From: VRUE01 sp963728045
Lineage (GTDB): Bacteria > Actinomycetota > Thermoleophilia > Solirubrobacterales > 70-9
Assembly (NCBI GenBank): GCA_963728045.1
Contig: CAVSIE010000004.1
Location: forward strand, 310,001 to 374,000
Reading direction: 5' to 3'
DNA: 64,000 nucleotides
The stretch's first letter is position 1. Every line of letters begins with the position of its first letter. Below are positions 26,434-36,910 of this stretch, one piece after another. Below the pieces are notes generated by a model. It was given only the letters and a program-made list of their open reading frames with translations. It ran no database searches and was not told the origin of the DNA. Both the position numbers and the translations under genes were made by a program.

Positions 26434-26439
26434 ACCCTA
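26434..26439 (-). promoter_or_regulatory. -10 box TAGGGT for the 218-residue membrane protein
   Basis: TAGGGT on the minus strand, 6 nt before the ATG at 26427. Confidence 0.45.
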
Positions 26440-26544
26440 TAAGCGGTCTACCTTGCGTCAGGATTGGTTCCTGTGCGCCTCGTTGATCCTCGTCAGGGGT
26501 GTAGCGCTAACATTTCGGCATTCATTGGTCCTCATGACCTGTAG

Positions 26545-26582
26545 ACGGCCCCGGGACGGACATTCCCGGGGCCGTTTTGTTT
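26545..26582 (+). terminator. Strong intrinsic terminator with no gene in front
   Basis: A perfect 12-bp stem ACGGCCCCGGGA / TCCCGGGGCCGT (26545-26556 with 26564-26575) is followed on the plus strand by TTTGTTT. No plus-strand coding sequence ends here; the 118 nt between the 26427 start and the stem hold no convincing reading frame. It may end an unannotated small RNA or limit antisense transcription. The rest of the gap 26428-26754 holds only repeat family 2 copy B. Confidence 0.7.
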
Positions 26583-26690
26583 GTGCGGCGTTCCCTAGCG
26601 GTCCGCGAGCTTCGATGCGAGCGCAATCAAGGCCCGCATCCGCTTCAAGCGACAAGCGGCCAAGCGGTGACTGGCCTGCTGACTCGGTGG

Positions 26691-26746
26691 TCAGGGGAGG
26701 TCTCGACGGAGCCTCCACGCTGTTGCTCCGGCGAGACCTCCCCTGA
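26691..26746 (-). repeat. Nested palindrome, repeat family 2, copy B
   Basis: A perfect 15-bp outer inverted repeat (26691-26705 with 26732-26746) encloses the same inner stem CGGAGC/GCTCCG (26707-26712 with 26725-26730) and loop as copy A at 15476-15541. On the minus strand the shared 34-nt core differs from copy A at a single loop base, whereas the outer arms differ but remain self-complementary. It lies 9 nt downstream of the gatB stop. Confidence 0.75.
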
Positions 26747-26754
26747 GCGCCTTC

Positions 26755-28183
26755 TCAGACTCTCAGTTGCTGCCTGATCAGGCGGTTGACCTCGCCGCCG
26801 TCGGCGCGGCCCTTGGTCTCCTTCATCACGGCGCCGACGATCGCGTCGATCGCCTTCTGGTTGCCGCCGCGGACCTGCTCGGCCGCCTCGGGGTTGGCCT
26901 CAACCGCAGCGGCGACGATCGCCTCCAGCTCGCCGCTGTCGGAGATCTGGGCGAGGCCCTCGCGCTCGACGATCGCCGCCGGGTTACCGCCCTCCGCGAC
27001 CAGCGCCGCCAGCACGGTCTTGCCACTGCCGTGGGAGATCTTCTTCTCCTGGACCAAGGCGATCAGTGCGGCGAGCGCCTCCGGTGTCGCTTTGGAGTCG
27101 GAGATAGCCGCACTGGGGTTCTCCTTGCGCTGCGCCGCGGTCAGCTCGCCGGTCACCCAGTTGGCAGCCGCCTTGAACTCGACTCCAATGCCAGCGGCAG
27201 CGACACGCTCGAAATAGTCAGCGGTTTCCGGGTCCGCCGCAAGCAGCACTGCCGTGTCCTCCGCCAATCCCATTCCCCGATAGCGCTCGATCCGTGCCGC
27301 CGGCAGCTCCGGCAGCGCCTCGCGCGCCTCGCGCAGCATCTCCTCGGTGGGCGCCAGCGGCACCAAGTCGGGCTCAGGGAAGTAGCGGTAGTCGTGCGCC
27401 TCCTCCTTGGAGCGCAGCGGGGTCAGGGTGCCGTCGGTGGGGTCGAAGTGGAGCGTCTCCTGGACCACGGTCCCGCCCATCTCGATCAACTCGCGCTGGC
27501 GCGCCAGCTCGGCTTCGATCCCGCGCTCGAGGAAGCGGAAGCTGTTCATGTTCTTCAGCTCGGTCTTCGTCCCCAGCTCCTCGCTGCCCGCCGGGCGGAC
27601 CGAGACGTTGGCGTCGCAGCGCAGGCTCCCCTCCTCCATGTTGACGTCGGAGACGCCGAGCTGGCGCACCGTCTCACGCAGCAGGCGCGCCCACTGGGCC
27701 GCTTCAGAGGCAGAACGCAAATCGGGCTCGGTGACGATCTCGACCAGCGGCGTGCCGCCGCGGTTGAAGTCGACCAGCGAGGCGCCGGAGCCGTGGATCC
27801 GGCCGGAGCCGCCGAGATGGATCATCTTCGCCGCGTCCTCCTCGAGATGGGCGCGGTGGATGCGCACGGCGCCAAGCCGACCGTCGCTGGCAAGTGGAAT
27901 GTCGTACTGGCTGATCTGGTACGCCTTGGGGCTGTCGGGGTAGAAGTAGTTCTTGCGGTGGAAGATCGAGCGGGGAGCGACCTCGCACTCGAGCGCCGCG
28001 GCGATCTGCAGGGCGTAGAGGATCGCCTGCTCGTTCGGCGCCGGCAGCACGCCGGGGTGGGCGAGGCAGACCGGACAGGTGTGGACGTTGGGCTCGTCGC
28101 CGAAGGAGAGCTCGCAGCCGCAGAACATCTTCGTCCTGGTCGAGAGCTGGACGTGGATCTCCAGCCCGATCACCGCCTCGAGC

Positions 28184-28191
<8 letters not shown>
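26755..28191 (-). CDS. gatB: Asp/Glu-tRNA amidotransferase subunit B (GatB)
   Basis: tRNA-binding kinase/amidotransferase subunit that phosphorylates and amidates Glu-tRNA(Gln) or Asp-tRNA(Asn) with ammonia from GatA. 478 residues. The N-terminal cradle domain has VIGLEIHVQLSTRTKMFCGC and CPVCLAHPGVLPAPN with the zinc cysteines, then KNYFYPDSPKAYQISQYDIP and DYRYFPEPDLVPL. The C-terminal GatB_Yqey domain ends RLIRQQL. The GTG start at 28191 overlaps the gatA stop by 8 nt. Transcription order is gatC-gatA-gatB. No frame break. Confidence 0.95.
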
Positions 28192-29624
<1,433 letters not shown>

Positions 29625-29625
<1 letters not shown>

Positions 29626-29916
29626 CAGGCTTCAGCCTGCGGCGAGGGGACCCGGAAGGCCCCCTCGTCCGGGTCCGGAGCCTGCTCCAGAACCACGTCC
29701 TTGGGCCAGCTCGGCCGTGGCTCGTCGGTCCTGCAGAACGTTCTCGAGCTCGACCACGTGCGAGGTCGGCGGCACGCCCTCGAGGTCGAGCGCGGCGATC
29801 CGGTCGACGTGATCGAGGATCCCCGACAGCTCCCCCGCCATCCTCTCCACTTCGGCCTCATCAAGCCGCAGTCGAGCCAGCTTGGCGACATGGAGAACCT
29901 GCTCCCGCTCGATCAC
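29625..29916 (-). CDS. gatC: Asp/Glu-tRNA amidotransferase subunit C (GatC), one frame break
   Basis: Small belt subunit that stabilises the GatA-GatB complex. About 96 residues: VLHVAKLARLRLDEAEVERM at the start, LSGILDHVDRIAALDLEGVP in the middle, and the C-terminal DEPRPSWPKDVVLEQAPD matching the family pattern. The frame is lost near 29716; removing one C from GGACCGACGAG gives LQDDEPRPS. The GTG start at 29916 is supported by a TAGAAT box 7 nt upstream and heads the gatCAB operon. Confidence 0.92.
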
Positions 29917-29923
29917 CGGCCGG

Positions 29924-29929
29924 ATTCTA
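29924..29929 (-). promoter_or_regulatory. -10 box TAGAAT for gatCAB
   Basis: TAGAAT on the minus strand, 7 nt before the gatC GTG, close to the actinobacterial consensus and without a Shine-Dalgarno sequence after it. Confidence 0.55.
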
Positions 29930-29976
29930 GGCGGGACTCACATTTGGCTGCCTAGCCAGTTATTGTCCCGGCGGCA

Positions 29977-30420
29977 ATGCAGGGAGCAGCGGCAGAGCGC
30001 TTCGTCGTCCTCAGCCTGCGGCTCCTCGCCGCCAGCTTCGCGTTGGTCGGCCTCCTCTTCATCGCGATGCCCGACGGCGCCCTCGGGGCGATCTCGGATC
30101 TCGGCGACTCGATCGGCAGCTTCACCGAGGCGCCCGAGACCACCGAGCAGCTCTGGCTGGCGCTCGGCTTCGCCTACATGGTGGTGATCACCGGCATCTG
30201 CCTGGTGGTGCAGGCCGACGTCGCCCGCTACCGCCCGCTGGTGCTGGTGCTCGCCGCCGGCAAGGCGGCCTCTTCGCTCGCCTCGCTTGGCTTCTACCTC
30301 TTCGACGAAGACGTCTTCGCCTACCTGCTCAACTTCCTCGTCGACGGCTTCCTGGCGCTGGCCGCGCTCTGGCTCTGGTCGCTGGCCGGCCGGGCCGGCA
30401 GCCCGGCCGCGCCTGGCTGA
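29977..30420 (+). CDS. Hypothetical four-helix membrane protein
   Basis: A 147-residue protein with four predicted membrane helices (SLRLLAASFALVGLLFIAMP, LALGFAYMVVITGICLVV, PLVLVLAAGKAASSLASLGF, LLNFLVDGFLALAALWLWSL). I recognise no family. It is divergent from gatC, with TATTGT 10 nt before the ATG as a possible -10 box. It lies 60 nt before the GMC oxidoreductase start on the same strand, with AAGGAG right at its stop codon, so the two are probably one transcript and may work together at the membrane. Confidence 0.65.
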   Translation: MQGAAAERFVVLSLRLLAASFALVGLLFIAMPDGALGAISDLGDSIGSFTEAPETTEQLWLALGFAYMVVITGICLVVQADVARYRPLVLVLAAGKAASSLASLGFYLFDEDVFAYLLNFLVDGFLALAALWLWSLAGRAGSPAAPG

Positions 30421-30480
30421 AGGAGCGCGCCGGGGCTCTCAGCCGCCGAGCAGCGCACCCTGAGCGCGATCTGCGAGGCG

Positions 30481-32331
30481 ATGGCCCCCGGCGTCGACGG
30501 GCTGCCGGCAGCAGAGCGCGAGGTCGACGTCTCCGGCCCAGTCGCCGAGCTGATCAAGTCCGTCTCGCCCCGCGTCCTCACCCGCCTCAAGCTGGCATTG
30601 CGGCTCTTCAACCTGCTGCCGTTCCCCTGGCGCTTCAGCCGCCTTGACCTCGGCGCCCGCGAAGACTTCCTGCGCCGCATGGAGCGCTCGCGCTTCAGCC
30701 TCTACCACGAGCTGCTGGTGATGGCCAAGCTCTTCACCACCCTCGGCTACACGGTGCTGCCGGAGGTCGAGGAGCGGATCGGCGTCGAGACCAGCTGCCG
30801 CCTCGCTGACGGCTCGCTACCGGCGCCAACCGGCTCGCTCGGAGACACGACCCCGCCCGAGGGCGGCGAGGAATGCGACGTGGTGATCATCGGCTCCGGC
30901 GCCGGCGGCGCTGCGGCCGCGACGACGCTGGCCGAGGCGGGCCTCGACGTGATCGTGCTCGAGGCGGGCGGCAGCTACGACCGAAACAGCTACCCAAGCG
31001 ATCCGCTTGAGGCGATCGCCTCGCTCTATCGCGACGCCGGACTGACGATCGCCGAAGGCCGCCCGCCGATCCCGGTGCCGGTGGCGCGCACGGTCGGCGG
31101 CACGACGGTGATCAACTCCGGCACCTGCTTCCGAGCGCCAGAGCCGACGCTGGAGGAATGGCAGGGGCGCTTCGGCATCGAGTGGGCGTCCGACCTCGCT
31201 CCCGACTTCGCCGAGGCGGAGGAGTTCCTGCGGGTCACCCCGCTCGACCCCGAGCGGATGGGCCGCAACGGGCAGCTGGCGATGGAGGGAGCGGCGGCGC
31301 TGGGCGCCTCGGGCGGGCCGATCTCCCGCAATGCCGGCGACTGCGTTCAGTGCAGCTCCTGTCCCTACGGCTGCAAGATCGACGCCAAGCGGGGGATGAA
31401 CGTCAGCTACCTGCCGCGGGCCGTCGCCGCGGGCGCCCGGATCCGGGCCGGGGTCGAAGCGCGCCGGGTCCTGGTCGAGGACGGGCGTGCCGTCGGTGTG
31501 AGCTGCGTGGTCAGCGGGCCCGCCGAGAGCAACGGCCACCGCGTCCCCTACACCGTGCGCGCCCGCCGCGCCACGATCGTCGCCGGCGGCGCGCTGGGAA
31601 CACCGGAGCTGCTGCTGCGCTCCGGTCTTGGCGGCGACCAGGTCGGGCGCAACCTCCACATCCATCCCGCCTGCTGGGTCGGGGCGCGCTACGAGGAGGA
31701 GGTGCGCGGCTGGGAGGGCGTGATGCAGAGCTACTACGTCGACGAGTGGGAGCCCGAGCGGGTTCTGCTCGAGGCGACCTTCACCCCGCTGCCCTTCGGC
31801 GGCGCCTGGCTGCAGGGCACCGGGCGCGAGCACCAAGAGGCAATGCTCGGCTTCGGCCAGGTTGGCTCGATCGGGGCCCAGCTCCAAGACCTCTCAACCG
31901 GCCAGGTCGGCGTCGCCCGTGACGGCTCGTTGCGGGCGTCCTACAAGCTCAAGACCGAGGACGCCGAGGCGCTCACCTTCGGCATCGCCCGCGCAGCCGA
32001 AGTCCACTTCGCCGCCGGCGCCACCGAGGTCTACCCCAACATCGCCCGGGCCGGGGTGCTGAAACCCAACCAGCTGGCCGAGTTCGAGGCGACCGACTTC
32101 AAGCCGTCCGAGCTGCGCCTCGAGGCTTTCCACCCGCTGGGAACCGCGCGGATCGCCGCCGACCCGCGCGAAGGGGTCTGCGCCGCCGACGGCTCAGTCA
32201 ACGGCGTCGCCGGCCTCTACGCCGCCGACGCCTCGCTCTTCCCGGGCGCGGTTGGCGTCAATCCAATGATGACCATCATCGCTTTTTCGAAGCGCGTAGC
32301 CGCCGGGATCGCCGAGACCCCGGCGGCGTAA
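30481..32331 (+). CDS. GMC-family FAD oxidoreductase with a Cys cluster (alcohol oxidase-like)
   Basis: FAD-dependent glucose-methanol-choline oxidoreductase, 616 residues from the first ATG. The N-terminal 120 residues are helical. The FAD motif follows at VVIIGSGAGGAAAATTLAEAG (near residue 137), then ARTVGGTTVINSGTCFRAP, GGALGTPELLLRSGLG, and the C-terminal FHPLGTARI and GVNPMMTIIAFSKR with the catalytic His. A cluster CVQCSSCPYGC near residue 291 recalls long-chain alcohol oxidases. The frame upstream of the ATG still reads LSAAEQRTLSAICEAM, which looks conserved, and AAGGAG lies at 30420-30425, but no ATG, GTG or TTG follows; the real start may be a CTG or be lost to an error. Confidence 0.82.
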   Translation: MAPGVDGLPAAEREVDVSGPVAELIKSVSPRVLTRLKLALRLFNLLPFPWRFSRLDLGAREDFLRRMERSRFSLYHELLVMAKLFTTLGYTVLPEVEERIGVETSCRLADGSLPAPTGSLGDTTPPEGGEECDVVIIGSGAGGAAAATTLAEAGLDVIVLEAGGSYDRNSYPSDPLEAIASLYRDAGLTIAEGRPPIPVPVARTVGGTTVINSGTCFRAPEPTLEEWQGRFGIEWASDLAPDFAEAEEFLRVTPLDPERMGRNGQLAMEGAAALGASGGPISRNAGDCVQCSSCPYGCKIDAKRGMNVSYLPRAVAAGARIRAGVEARRVLVEDGRAVGVSCVVSGPAESNGHRVPYTVRARRATIVAGGALGTPELLLRSGLGGDQVGRNLHIHPACWVGARYEEEVRGWEGVMQSYYVDEWEPERVLLEATFTPLPFGGAWLQGTGREHQEAMLGFGQVGSIGAQLQDLSTGQVGVARDGSLRASYKLKTEDAEALTFGIARAAEVHFAAGATEVYPNIARAGVLKPNQLAEFEATDFKPSELRLEAFHPLGTARIAADPREGVCAADGSVNGVAGLYAADASLFPGAVGVNPMMTIIAFSKRVAAGIAETPAA

Positions 32332-32334
32332 GCC

Positions 32335-32952
32335 TCAGGCCCCGCTTGCTGGCGGTGGCGGAGGTGGCGGGGGCTGCTGTGAGGGTGGTGGCGGTGGAGG
32401 GGGCGGCGGGCCGCCGCTTGGGCCGCTGTCGCCGGGACCACCGGGGCTGGGTCCACCACCACCCCCACCGCCGAGGCGGTCTGCCGTGTCGCCGAAGGTG
32501 GCGCCTTCCTCCTGCATCGTCCTGTAGCCGCCGTAGGCGATCCCGCCGGCCGCGAGCAGGCTGAGGAAGATCCCGAGCTTCCGCGTGACGTCGACCTCGA
32601 TGCCCGGGAACTCGCCGATGCTGGGCGGGTCGATGATGCGGTAGAGGACGAGCAGGGCGGAGATCGCGCCGAGGACAGTGACCACGACGCTCATCGGGAT
32701 CGCGGGCTCAAAGGTCGAGTCGGTGAGCCGAAGCGCCGTCATCGCCAGGGTGGTGATGATCGCGATGATCAGGACGATCGGGATGAAGTCGAGGGCATCC
32801 CAAGCGTTGCCGCCTTCGCCGACGCTGCCCGAGAAACCGGCAACACCCGAGACCTCGACCCCGAACCAGTCGAAGAACATGAATATGAAGAGCAGGATCG
32901 CTGAGACTCCGGCGATCTTCTCCCCCGTGCTCAACCTGTCAAGTGCGTCCAT
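32335..32952 (-). CDS. Hypothetical membrane protein with Gly/Pro-rich tail
   Basis: A 205-residue protein with four predicted membrane helices (IAGVSAILLFIFMFFDWFGV, FIPIVLIIAIITTLAMTALR, MSVVVTVLGAISALLVLYRI, LGIFLSLLAAGGIAYGGYRT) followed by about 55 residues almost only of Gly, Pro and Ser. The tail is probably disordered and cytoplasmic or surface exposed. An upstream leader carries TAGGGT and a Shine-Dalgarno-like GAGGGAAG. Similar small membrane proteins are frequent in this bacterial group, but no function is known to me. It converges on the GMC gene (3-nt gap). Confidence 0.7.
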   Translation of the reverse strand: MDALDRLSTGEKIAGVSAILLFIFMFFDWFGVEVSGVAGFSGSVGEGGNAWDALDFIPIVLIIAIITTLAMTALRLTDSTFEPAIPMSVVVTVLGAISALLVLYRIIDPPSIGEFPGIEVDVTRKLGIFLSLLAAGGIAYGGYRTMQEEGATFGDTADRLGGGGGGGPSPGGPGDSGPSGGPPPPPPPPPSQQPPPPPPPPASGA

Positions 32953-33023
32953 CTGGGCTTCCCTCCTCGGCGACTGCGGGTCGTGCCGACCCTACACCCG
33001 CTGTAAGGCGGAAACTCGAAGGG

Positions 33024-33875
33024 CTAGCCCAGGCGGCCGCGGGCAGCGGCAAGGGTGTTGACGAGCAACATCGCGATCGTCATCGGACCGACCCCACCAG
33101 GCACCGGGGTGATCGCGGCGGCGATCTCTGCCGCAGCCTCGAAGTCGACGTCGCCGCAGAGGCCGTCCTCGGTCCTGTTCATGCCGACGTCGATCACGAC
33201 CGCCCCCGGCTTTACTGCTGCGGCGCCGAGCAGCCTCGGCACCCCCACCGCGGCGACGAGGACGTCGGCGCGAGCGCAAACGGCGTCCAGGTCACGTGTG
33301 CGCGAGTGGCAGACGGTAACCGTCGCGTTTGCCGCCAGCAGCAGTCGGGCAACCGGCACGCCGACCAGCTTCGAGCGACCGACTACGACGGCTTCGGCGC
33401 CCTCGAGCTCGACCCCCTCGTGGCGCAACAGCTCCATCACCCCCTCTGGGGTGCAGGGGACCAGTCCCGGCATGCCATGTGCGAGCCGACCCGCGTTGAC
33501 CGGAGTCAGCCCGTCGACGTCCTTGCCGGGGTCGATCGCGGCGACAACACGGTCGGGATCGAGGTGCTCCGGCAACGGCAGCTGCACGAGGATGCCGTCG
33601 ACCTCGGGGTCGCGACCGAGCCCCTCCACCAGCTCCAGCAGCTCCTCCTCGCCGGTGTCCGCTGCCAGTCCGTGGTGGACGGAGCCCATCCCGGCTTCCT
33701 CGCAGGCTTTGTGCTTGCTGCGCACGTATATCTCCGAGGCCGGGTCGTCGCCGACGATCACCGTGGCGAGGACCGGAATGCGGCCGGCCTCGGCCTCGTA
33801 CTTGGCGACTTCGCCGGCGACCCGCTCGCGCACCGCAGCGCCGACCGCCTTGCCGTCGATCAGTCGAGCGGCCAA
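33024..33875 (-). CDS. folD: Methylenetetrahydrofolate dehydrogenase/cyclohydrolase FolD
   Basis: Bifunctional cytoplasmic enzyme that interconverts methylene-, methenyl- and formyl-tetrahydrofolate with NADP+. 283 residues. The catalytic Lys lies in EIYVRSKHKACEEAGM, followed by DGILVQLPLPEHLD, the dinucleotide region VVVGRSKLVGVPVARLLL, and the signature PGGVGPMTIAMLLVNT. It lies 3 nt after pcrA on the same strand, an unusual partner, so probably just a shared transcript. No frame break. Confidence 0.95.
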   Translation of the reverse strand: MAARLIDGKAVGAAVRERVAGEVAKYEAEAGRIPVLATVIVGDDPASEIYVRSKHKACEEAGMGSVHHGLAADTGEEELLELVEGLGRDPEVDGILVQLPLPEHLDPDRVVAAIDPGKDVDGLTPVNAGRLAHGMPGLVPCTPEGVMELLRHEGVELEGAEAVVVGRSKLVGVPVARLLLAANATVTVCHSRTRDLDAVCARADVLVAAVGVPRLLGAAAVKPGAVVIDVGMNRTEDGLCGDVDFEAAAEIAAAITPVPGGVGPMTIAMLLVNTLAAARGRLG

Positions 33876-33878
33876 GCC

Positions 33879-36137
33879 CTAGCGCCTCCGGATCGGGGCG
33901 TAGTCGGCCATCAGCTTGCGCTCGACGCCATCACCGGAGAAGCGGACGACGACGATCCCGTCGGGCTCGACACCGGTCACCACCCCGTCCCCGAAGCTGG
34001 CGTGGACGACGTCGTCGCCCACCTGCATCTCCAGCGCCGGTCCGGGATCGACCGGGGCCGCGGACCCAGACTCCACCGGCTGCCACCCCATCCCGCCACC
34101 GGGGGCGCTGGAGTGCCGCTCCGTCAGCTCCGCCGGCAGCTCGTCGACGAAGCGGGAAGGCAGGTTGCGCTCGGAACGGCCGAAGAGACGTCGCTCCCGT
34201 GCCCAGGTCATGTAGAGGCGCCGGCGGGCCCGCGTGATGGCGACGTAACAGAGGCGTCGCTCCTCCTCTTCCCCGCCCTCTTCCAGGGCGCGCATGTGCG
34301 GGAAGGAGCCCTCCTCGCAGCCGATCACGAAGACCGTGTCGTACTCGAGCCCCTTGGCGTTGTGAAGAGTCATCAGGGTGACCAGCGACTCTTCCTCTCG
34401 TAGGTTGTCCTGCTCTGAGAAAAGGGAGACCTGCTGCAGGTACTCCTCCAGCGGGGTGACGTCGCTCTCGCCCTCGGTCTCGCGCTCGATGTCGAACTCG
34501 GCGGCGCCAGCCACCAGGGCCTCGAGGGTCTCGACGCGACCCTCGGCCTCGACCGTGCGCTCGGCTGACAACGCTTCCAGGTAGCCGGTCTCGTTCAGCA
34601 CCGCCTCGAGCAGCCCCGCCACCGAGCCTTCTTCCTCGGCGCGTTCGCGCAGGGCCTCCATCGTCTCGTGAAAACGCGAGATCGCCTTGATCGCCGCTCC
34701 TCCCAGCCCCGGCACCTCCTCTGCCCTGCCTGCCACCTCCCAGATCGAGAGGCCCGTGGTGTTGGCGTGTGAGCCAAGCCTTCCCTGGCTGGTGTTGCCG
34801 ATTCCTCGTCGCGGCGAGTTGACGATGCGCGCGAAGGAGACCTGGTCGGAGGGATTGGCCAGGAGGCTGAGATAGGCGATCGCGTCCTTGATCTCGGCCC
34901 GCTCGTAGAACTTCGTCCCGCCGATCACCTGATAGGGAACGTTGAAGCGATTGAGCGTGTCCTCCAGGACCCGGCTCATCGCGTTGGTCCGGTAGAAGAC
35001 GGCGACGTCTTTTCGCTGCACGTCCTCCTCCTCGGCCAGACGCTCGATCTCTCCCGCGATCCAGCGCGCCTCCTCCTGCTCGTCGGACAGCTCGCTCAGC
35101 TGCACCTGGTCGCCGCCGGCGATCTCGGTCCAGAGCTGCTTCGGGCGCCGGTCGCGGTTGTGTTCGATCACCGCGTTGGCGGCAGAGAGGATCGTCTGGG
35201 TGGAGCGGTAGTTCTGCTCCAGCGTCACGACCTCCGCTTCGGGGAAGTCACGCTCGAAGTCGAGGATGTTGCGGATGTCCGCGTGCCGGAACCCGTAGAC
35301 GGACTGGTCGGCGTCGCCGACGACCATCAGGTTGCCGTGCTCGGCGGTGAGCAGCTGCAGCAACCGGTACTGGGCGTGATTGGTGTCCTGGTACTCGTCG
35401 ACGAGGACGTGGCGGAAGGTGCGGCGCCAGCGCTCTTGGGCCTGATCGGAGAGCTCCAGCAGGTTGACCGTGCGGACCAGCAGGTCGTCGAAGTCCATCG
35501 CGTTGGCGGCCAGCATCCGCTTCTCGTAGAGGCCGTAGACCTCCGCCACGACTTCCTCGAAGACGCTGCCCTGCGCTTCGGCGTAGGCCTCGGCGTCGAC
35601 CAGCTGGTTCTTGGCGCCCGAGATCTGCGAGCGGATCGCCCGCGGCGGGTAGCGTTTCGGGTCGATGCGAAGCTCGGCCATGCAGCGTTTGGCCATCCGC
35701 AGCGAGTCCGACTCGTCGTAGATCGTGAAGCTGCGCGAGTAGCCGAGCGCTTCGGCGTCGGCGCGCAGCATCCGGGCGCAGGCCGAGTGGAAGGTCATCA
35801 CCCACATCGCTCGTGCCGAGCGCCCGACGAGCGCCTCCACTCGTTCGCGCATCTCGTTCGCGGCCTTGTTGGTGAAGGTGATCGCGAGGATCTCGCCGGG
35901 CCTGGCGGCGCCGGTGGCGAGCAGATAGGCGATCCGGTGCGTGAGCACGCGGGTCTTGCCGGAGCCGGCGCCCGCCACTACCAGCAGCGGTCCCTCGCCG
36001 TGACGGACGGCCTCCCGCTGGGGCTCGTTGAGCTCGGCGAGCAGCCGCTCGGCACGGTCGGCTCCCGCCTCGGTGGGCGCGCCGGCGGCCTCGTCGAAGG
36101 CGTCGGGCATCGCTTCCGGGTCGGCCTGGAGCGTCAC
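33879..36137 (-). CDS. pcrA: ATP-dependent DNA helicase PcrA/UvrD
   Basis: Superfamily 1A 3'-5' helicase for nucleotide excision repair and removal of RNA polymerase and RecA from DNA. 752 residues. Motifs in order: Walker A LLVVAGAGSGKTRVLTHR (near residue 50), Ia AITFTNKAANEMRERV, II LVDEYQDTNHAQYRLL, III MVVGDADQSVYGFRHAD, IV LEQNYRSTQTIL, V TLMTLHNAKGLEYDTVFV, VI LCYVAITRARRRLYM. The C-terminal tail has a PcrA-type Tudor-like domain (DVVHASFGDGVVTGVEPDG). The GTG start at 36137 has a TATGCT box 6 nt upstream. No frame break. Confidence 0.95.
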   Translation of the reverse strand: MTLQADPEAMPDAFDEAAGAPTEAGADRAERLLAELNEPQREAVRHGEGPLLVVAGAGSGKTRVLTHRIAYLLATGAARPGEILAITFTNKAANEMRERVEALVGRSARAMWVMTFHSACARMLRADAEALGYSRSFTIYDESDSLRMAKRCMAELRIDPKRYPPRAIRSQISGAKNQLVDAEAYAEAQGSVFEEVVAEVYGLYEKRMLAANAMDFDDLLVRTVNLLELSDQAQERWRRTFRHVLVDEYQDTNHAQYRLLQLLTAEHGNLMVVGDADQSVYGFRHADIRNILDFERDFPEAEVVTLEQNYRSTQTILSAANAVIEHNRDRRPKQLWTEIAGGDQVQLSELSDEQEEARWIAGEIERLAEEEDVQRKDVAVFYRTNAMSRVLEDTLNRFNVPYQVIGGTKFYERAEIKDAIAYLSLLANPSDQVSFARIVNSPRRGIGNTSQGRLGSHANTTGLSIWEVAGRAEEVPGLGGAAIKAISRFHETMEALRERAEEEGSVAGLLEAVLNETGYLEALSAERTVEAEGRVETLEALVAGAAEFDIERETEGESDVTPLEEYLQQVSLFSEQDNLREEESLVTLMTLHNAKGLEYDTVFVIGCEEGSFPHMRALEEGGEEEERRLCYVAITRARRRLYMTWARERRLFGRSERNLPSRFVDELPAELTERHSSAPGGGMGWQPVESGSAAPVDPGPALEMQVGDDVVHASFGDGVVTGVEPDGIVVVRFSGDGVERKLMADYAPIRRR

Positions 36138-36143
36138 ATGCCG

Positions 36144-36149
36144 AGCATA
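36144..36149 (-). promoter_or_regulatory. -10 box TATGCT for pcrA
   Basis: TATGCT on the minus strand, 6 nt before the pcrA GTG; it lies in the 32-nt gap after cysE. Confidence 0.5.
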
Positions 36150-36169
36150 GCCCCGGCTGCGGCCGGTCC

Positions 36170-36910
36170 TCAGCCGCCGGCGGAGGAGCGCCCGGTGCGC
36201 GTTCGCAGGCCACCCTCCTCGCCGTCAGGACCCTCTTTTCCGTTGCCGCCGTCGAGCTCGGCGAGGCGCCGCTCGAGGTCGGCGATCCGCTCGGATAGGC
36301 CCTTGATCGCCTCGGCGATCGGGTCGGGCAGATGGATCCAGTCGGCGTCGGGCCCTTCGACCCGCCTGCCTTCGACCTTGACCGGGTGGCCGGGATTGCC
36401 GACCACGGTGGTGCCCGGCGGCACGTCCTCGACCACGACCGTGTTGGCGCCGATCTTGGCGCCGTCGCCGACCGCGATCGGGCCGAGCAGCTTGGCTCCG
36501 GAGCCGACCGTGACGTTGTCGCCGAGGGTCGGGTGGCGCTTGCCGCGCTGGAATCCGGTGCCGCCCAGAGTGACGCCCTGGTAGAGCGTCACCCGCTCGC
36601 CGATCTCAGCGGTCTCGCCGATCACCACGCCGGCGCCGTGGTCGATGAAGAAGCCGTCGCCGATCCGCGCCGCCGGGTGGATCTCGACCCCGGTCACCGA
36701 GCGGGTCATGTAGGCGATCGCCCGCGGCGCCAGCGGCACTCCCGCGCCGTCCAGGGCGTGGGCGACACGATGGGCGAGCAGCGCCTGCACGCCGGCCCAG
36801 CTGGTGAGGATCTCGAAGGTCGAGACCCCCTGCGCCGCCGGATCGCGATCCCGCGCCGCCGACACGTCGTTGCGGATCTCCCCGACGACGCGCTTGAGTC
36901 GCTCGCTCAT
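36170..36910 (-). CDS. cysE: Serine O-acetyltransferase CysE
   Basis: Acetylates serine with acetyl-CoA for cysteine synthesis. 246 residues. A helical N-terminal part (LTSWAGVQALLAHRVAHAL) leads into a left-handed beta helix of hexapeptide repeats from about residue 75 (IHPAARIGDGFFIDHGAGVVIGE, then LGDNVTVGSGAKLLGPIAVGD, ending VVGNPGHPVKVEGR). The catalytic His/Asp lie in FFIDHGAGVVIG. A charged C-terminal coiled stretch follows. The last residues do not end in Ile, which usually docks into CysK. The ATG overlaps the cysK stop (ATGA), so CysK and CysE are coupled. Confidence 0.93.
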   Translation of the reverse strand: MSERLKRVVGEIRNDVSAARDRDPAAQGVSTFEILTSWAGVQALLAHRVAHALDGAGVPLAPRAIAYMTRSVTGVEIHPAARIGDGFFIDHGAGVVIGETAEIGERVTLYQGVTLGGTGFQRGKRHPTLGDNVTVGSGAKLLGPIAVGDGAKIGANTVVVEDVPPGTTVVGNPGHPVKVEGRRVEGPDADWIHLPDPIAEAIKGLSERIADLERRLAELDGGNGKEGPDGEEGGLRTRTGRSSAGG

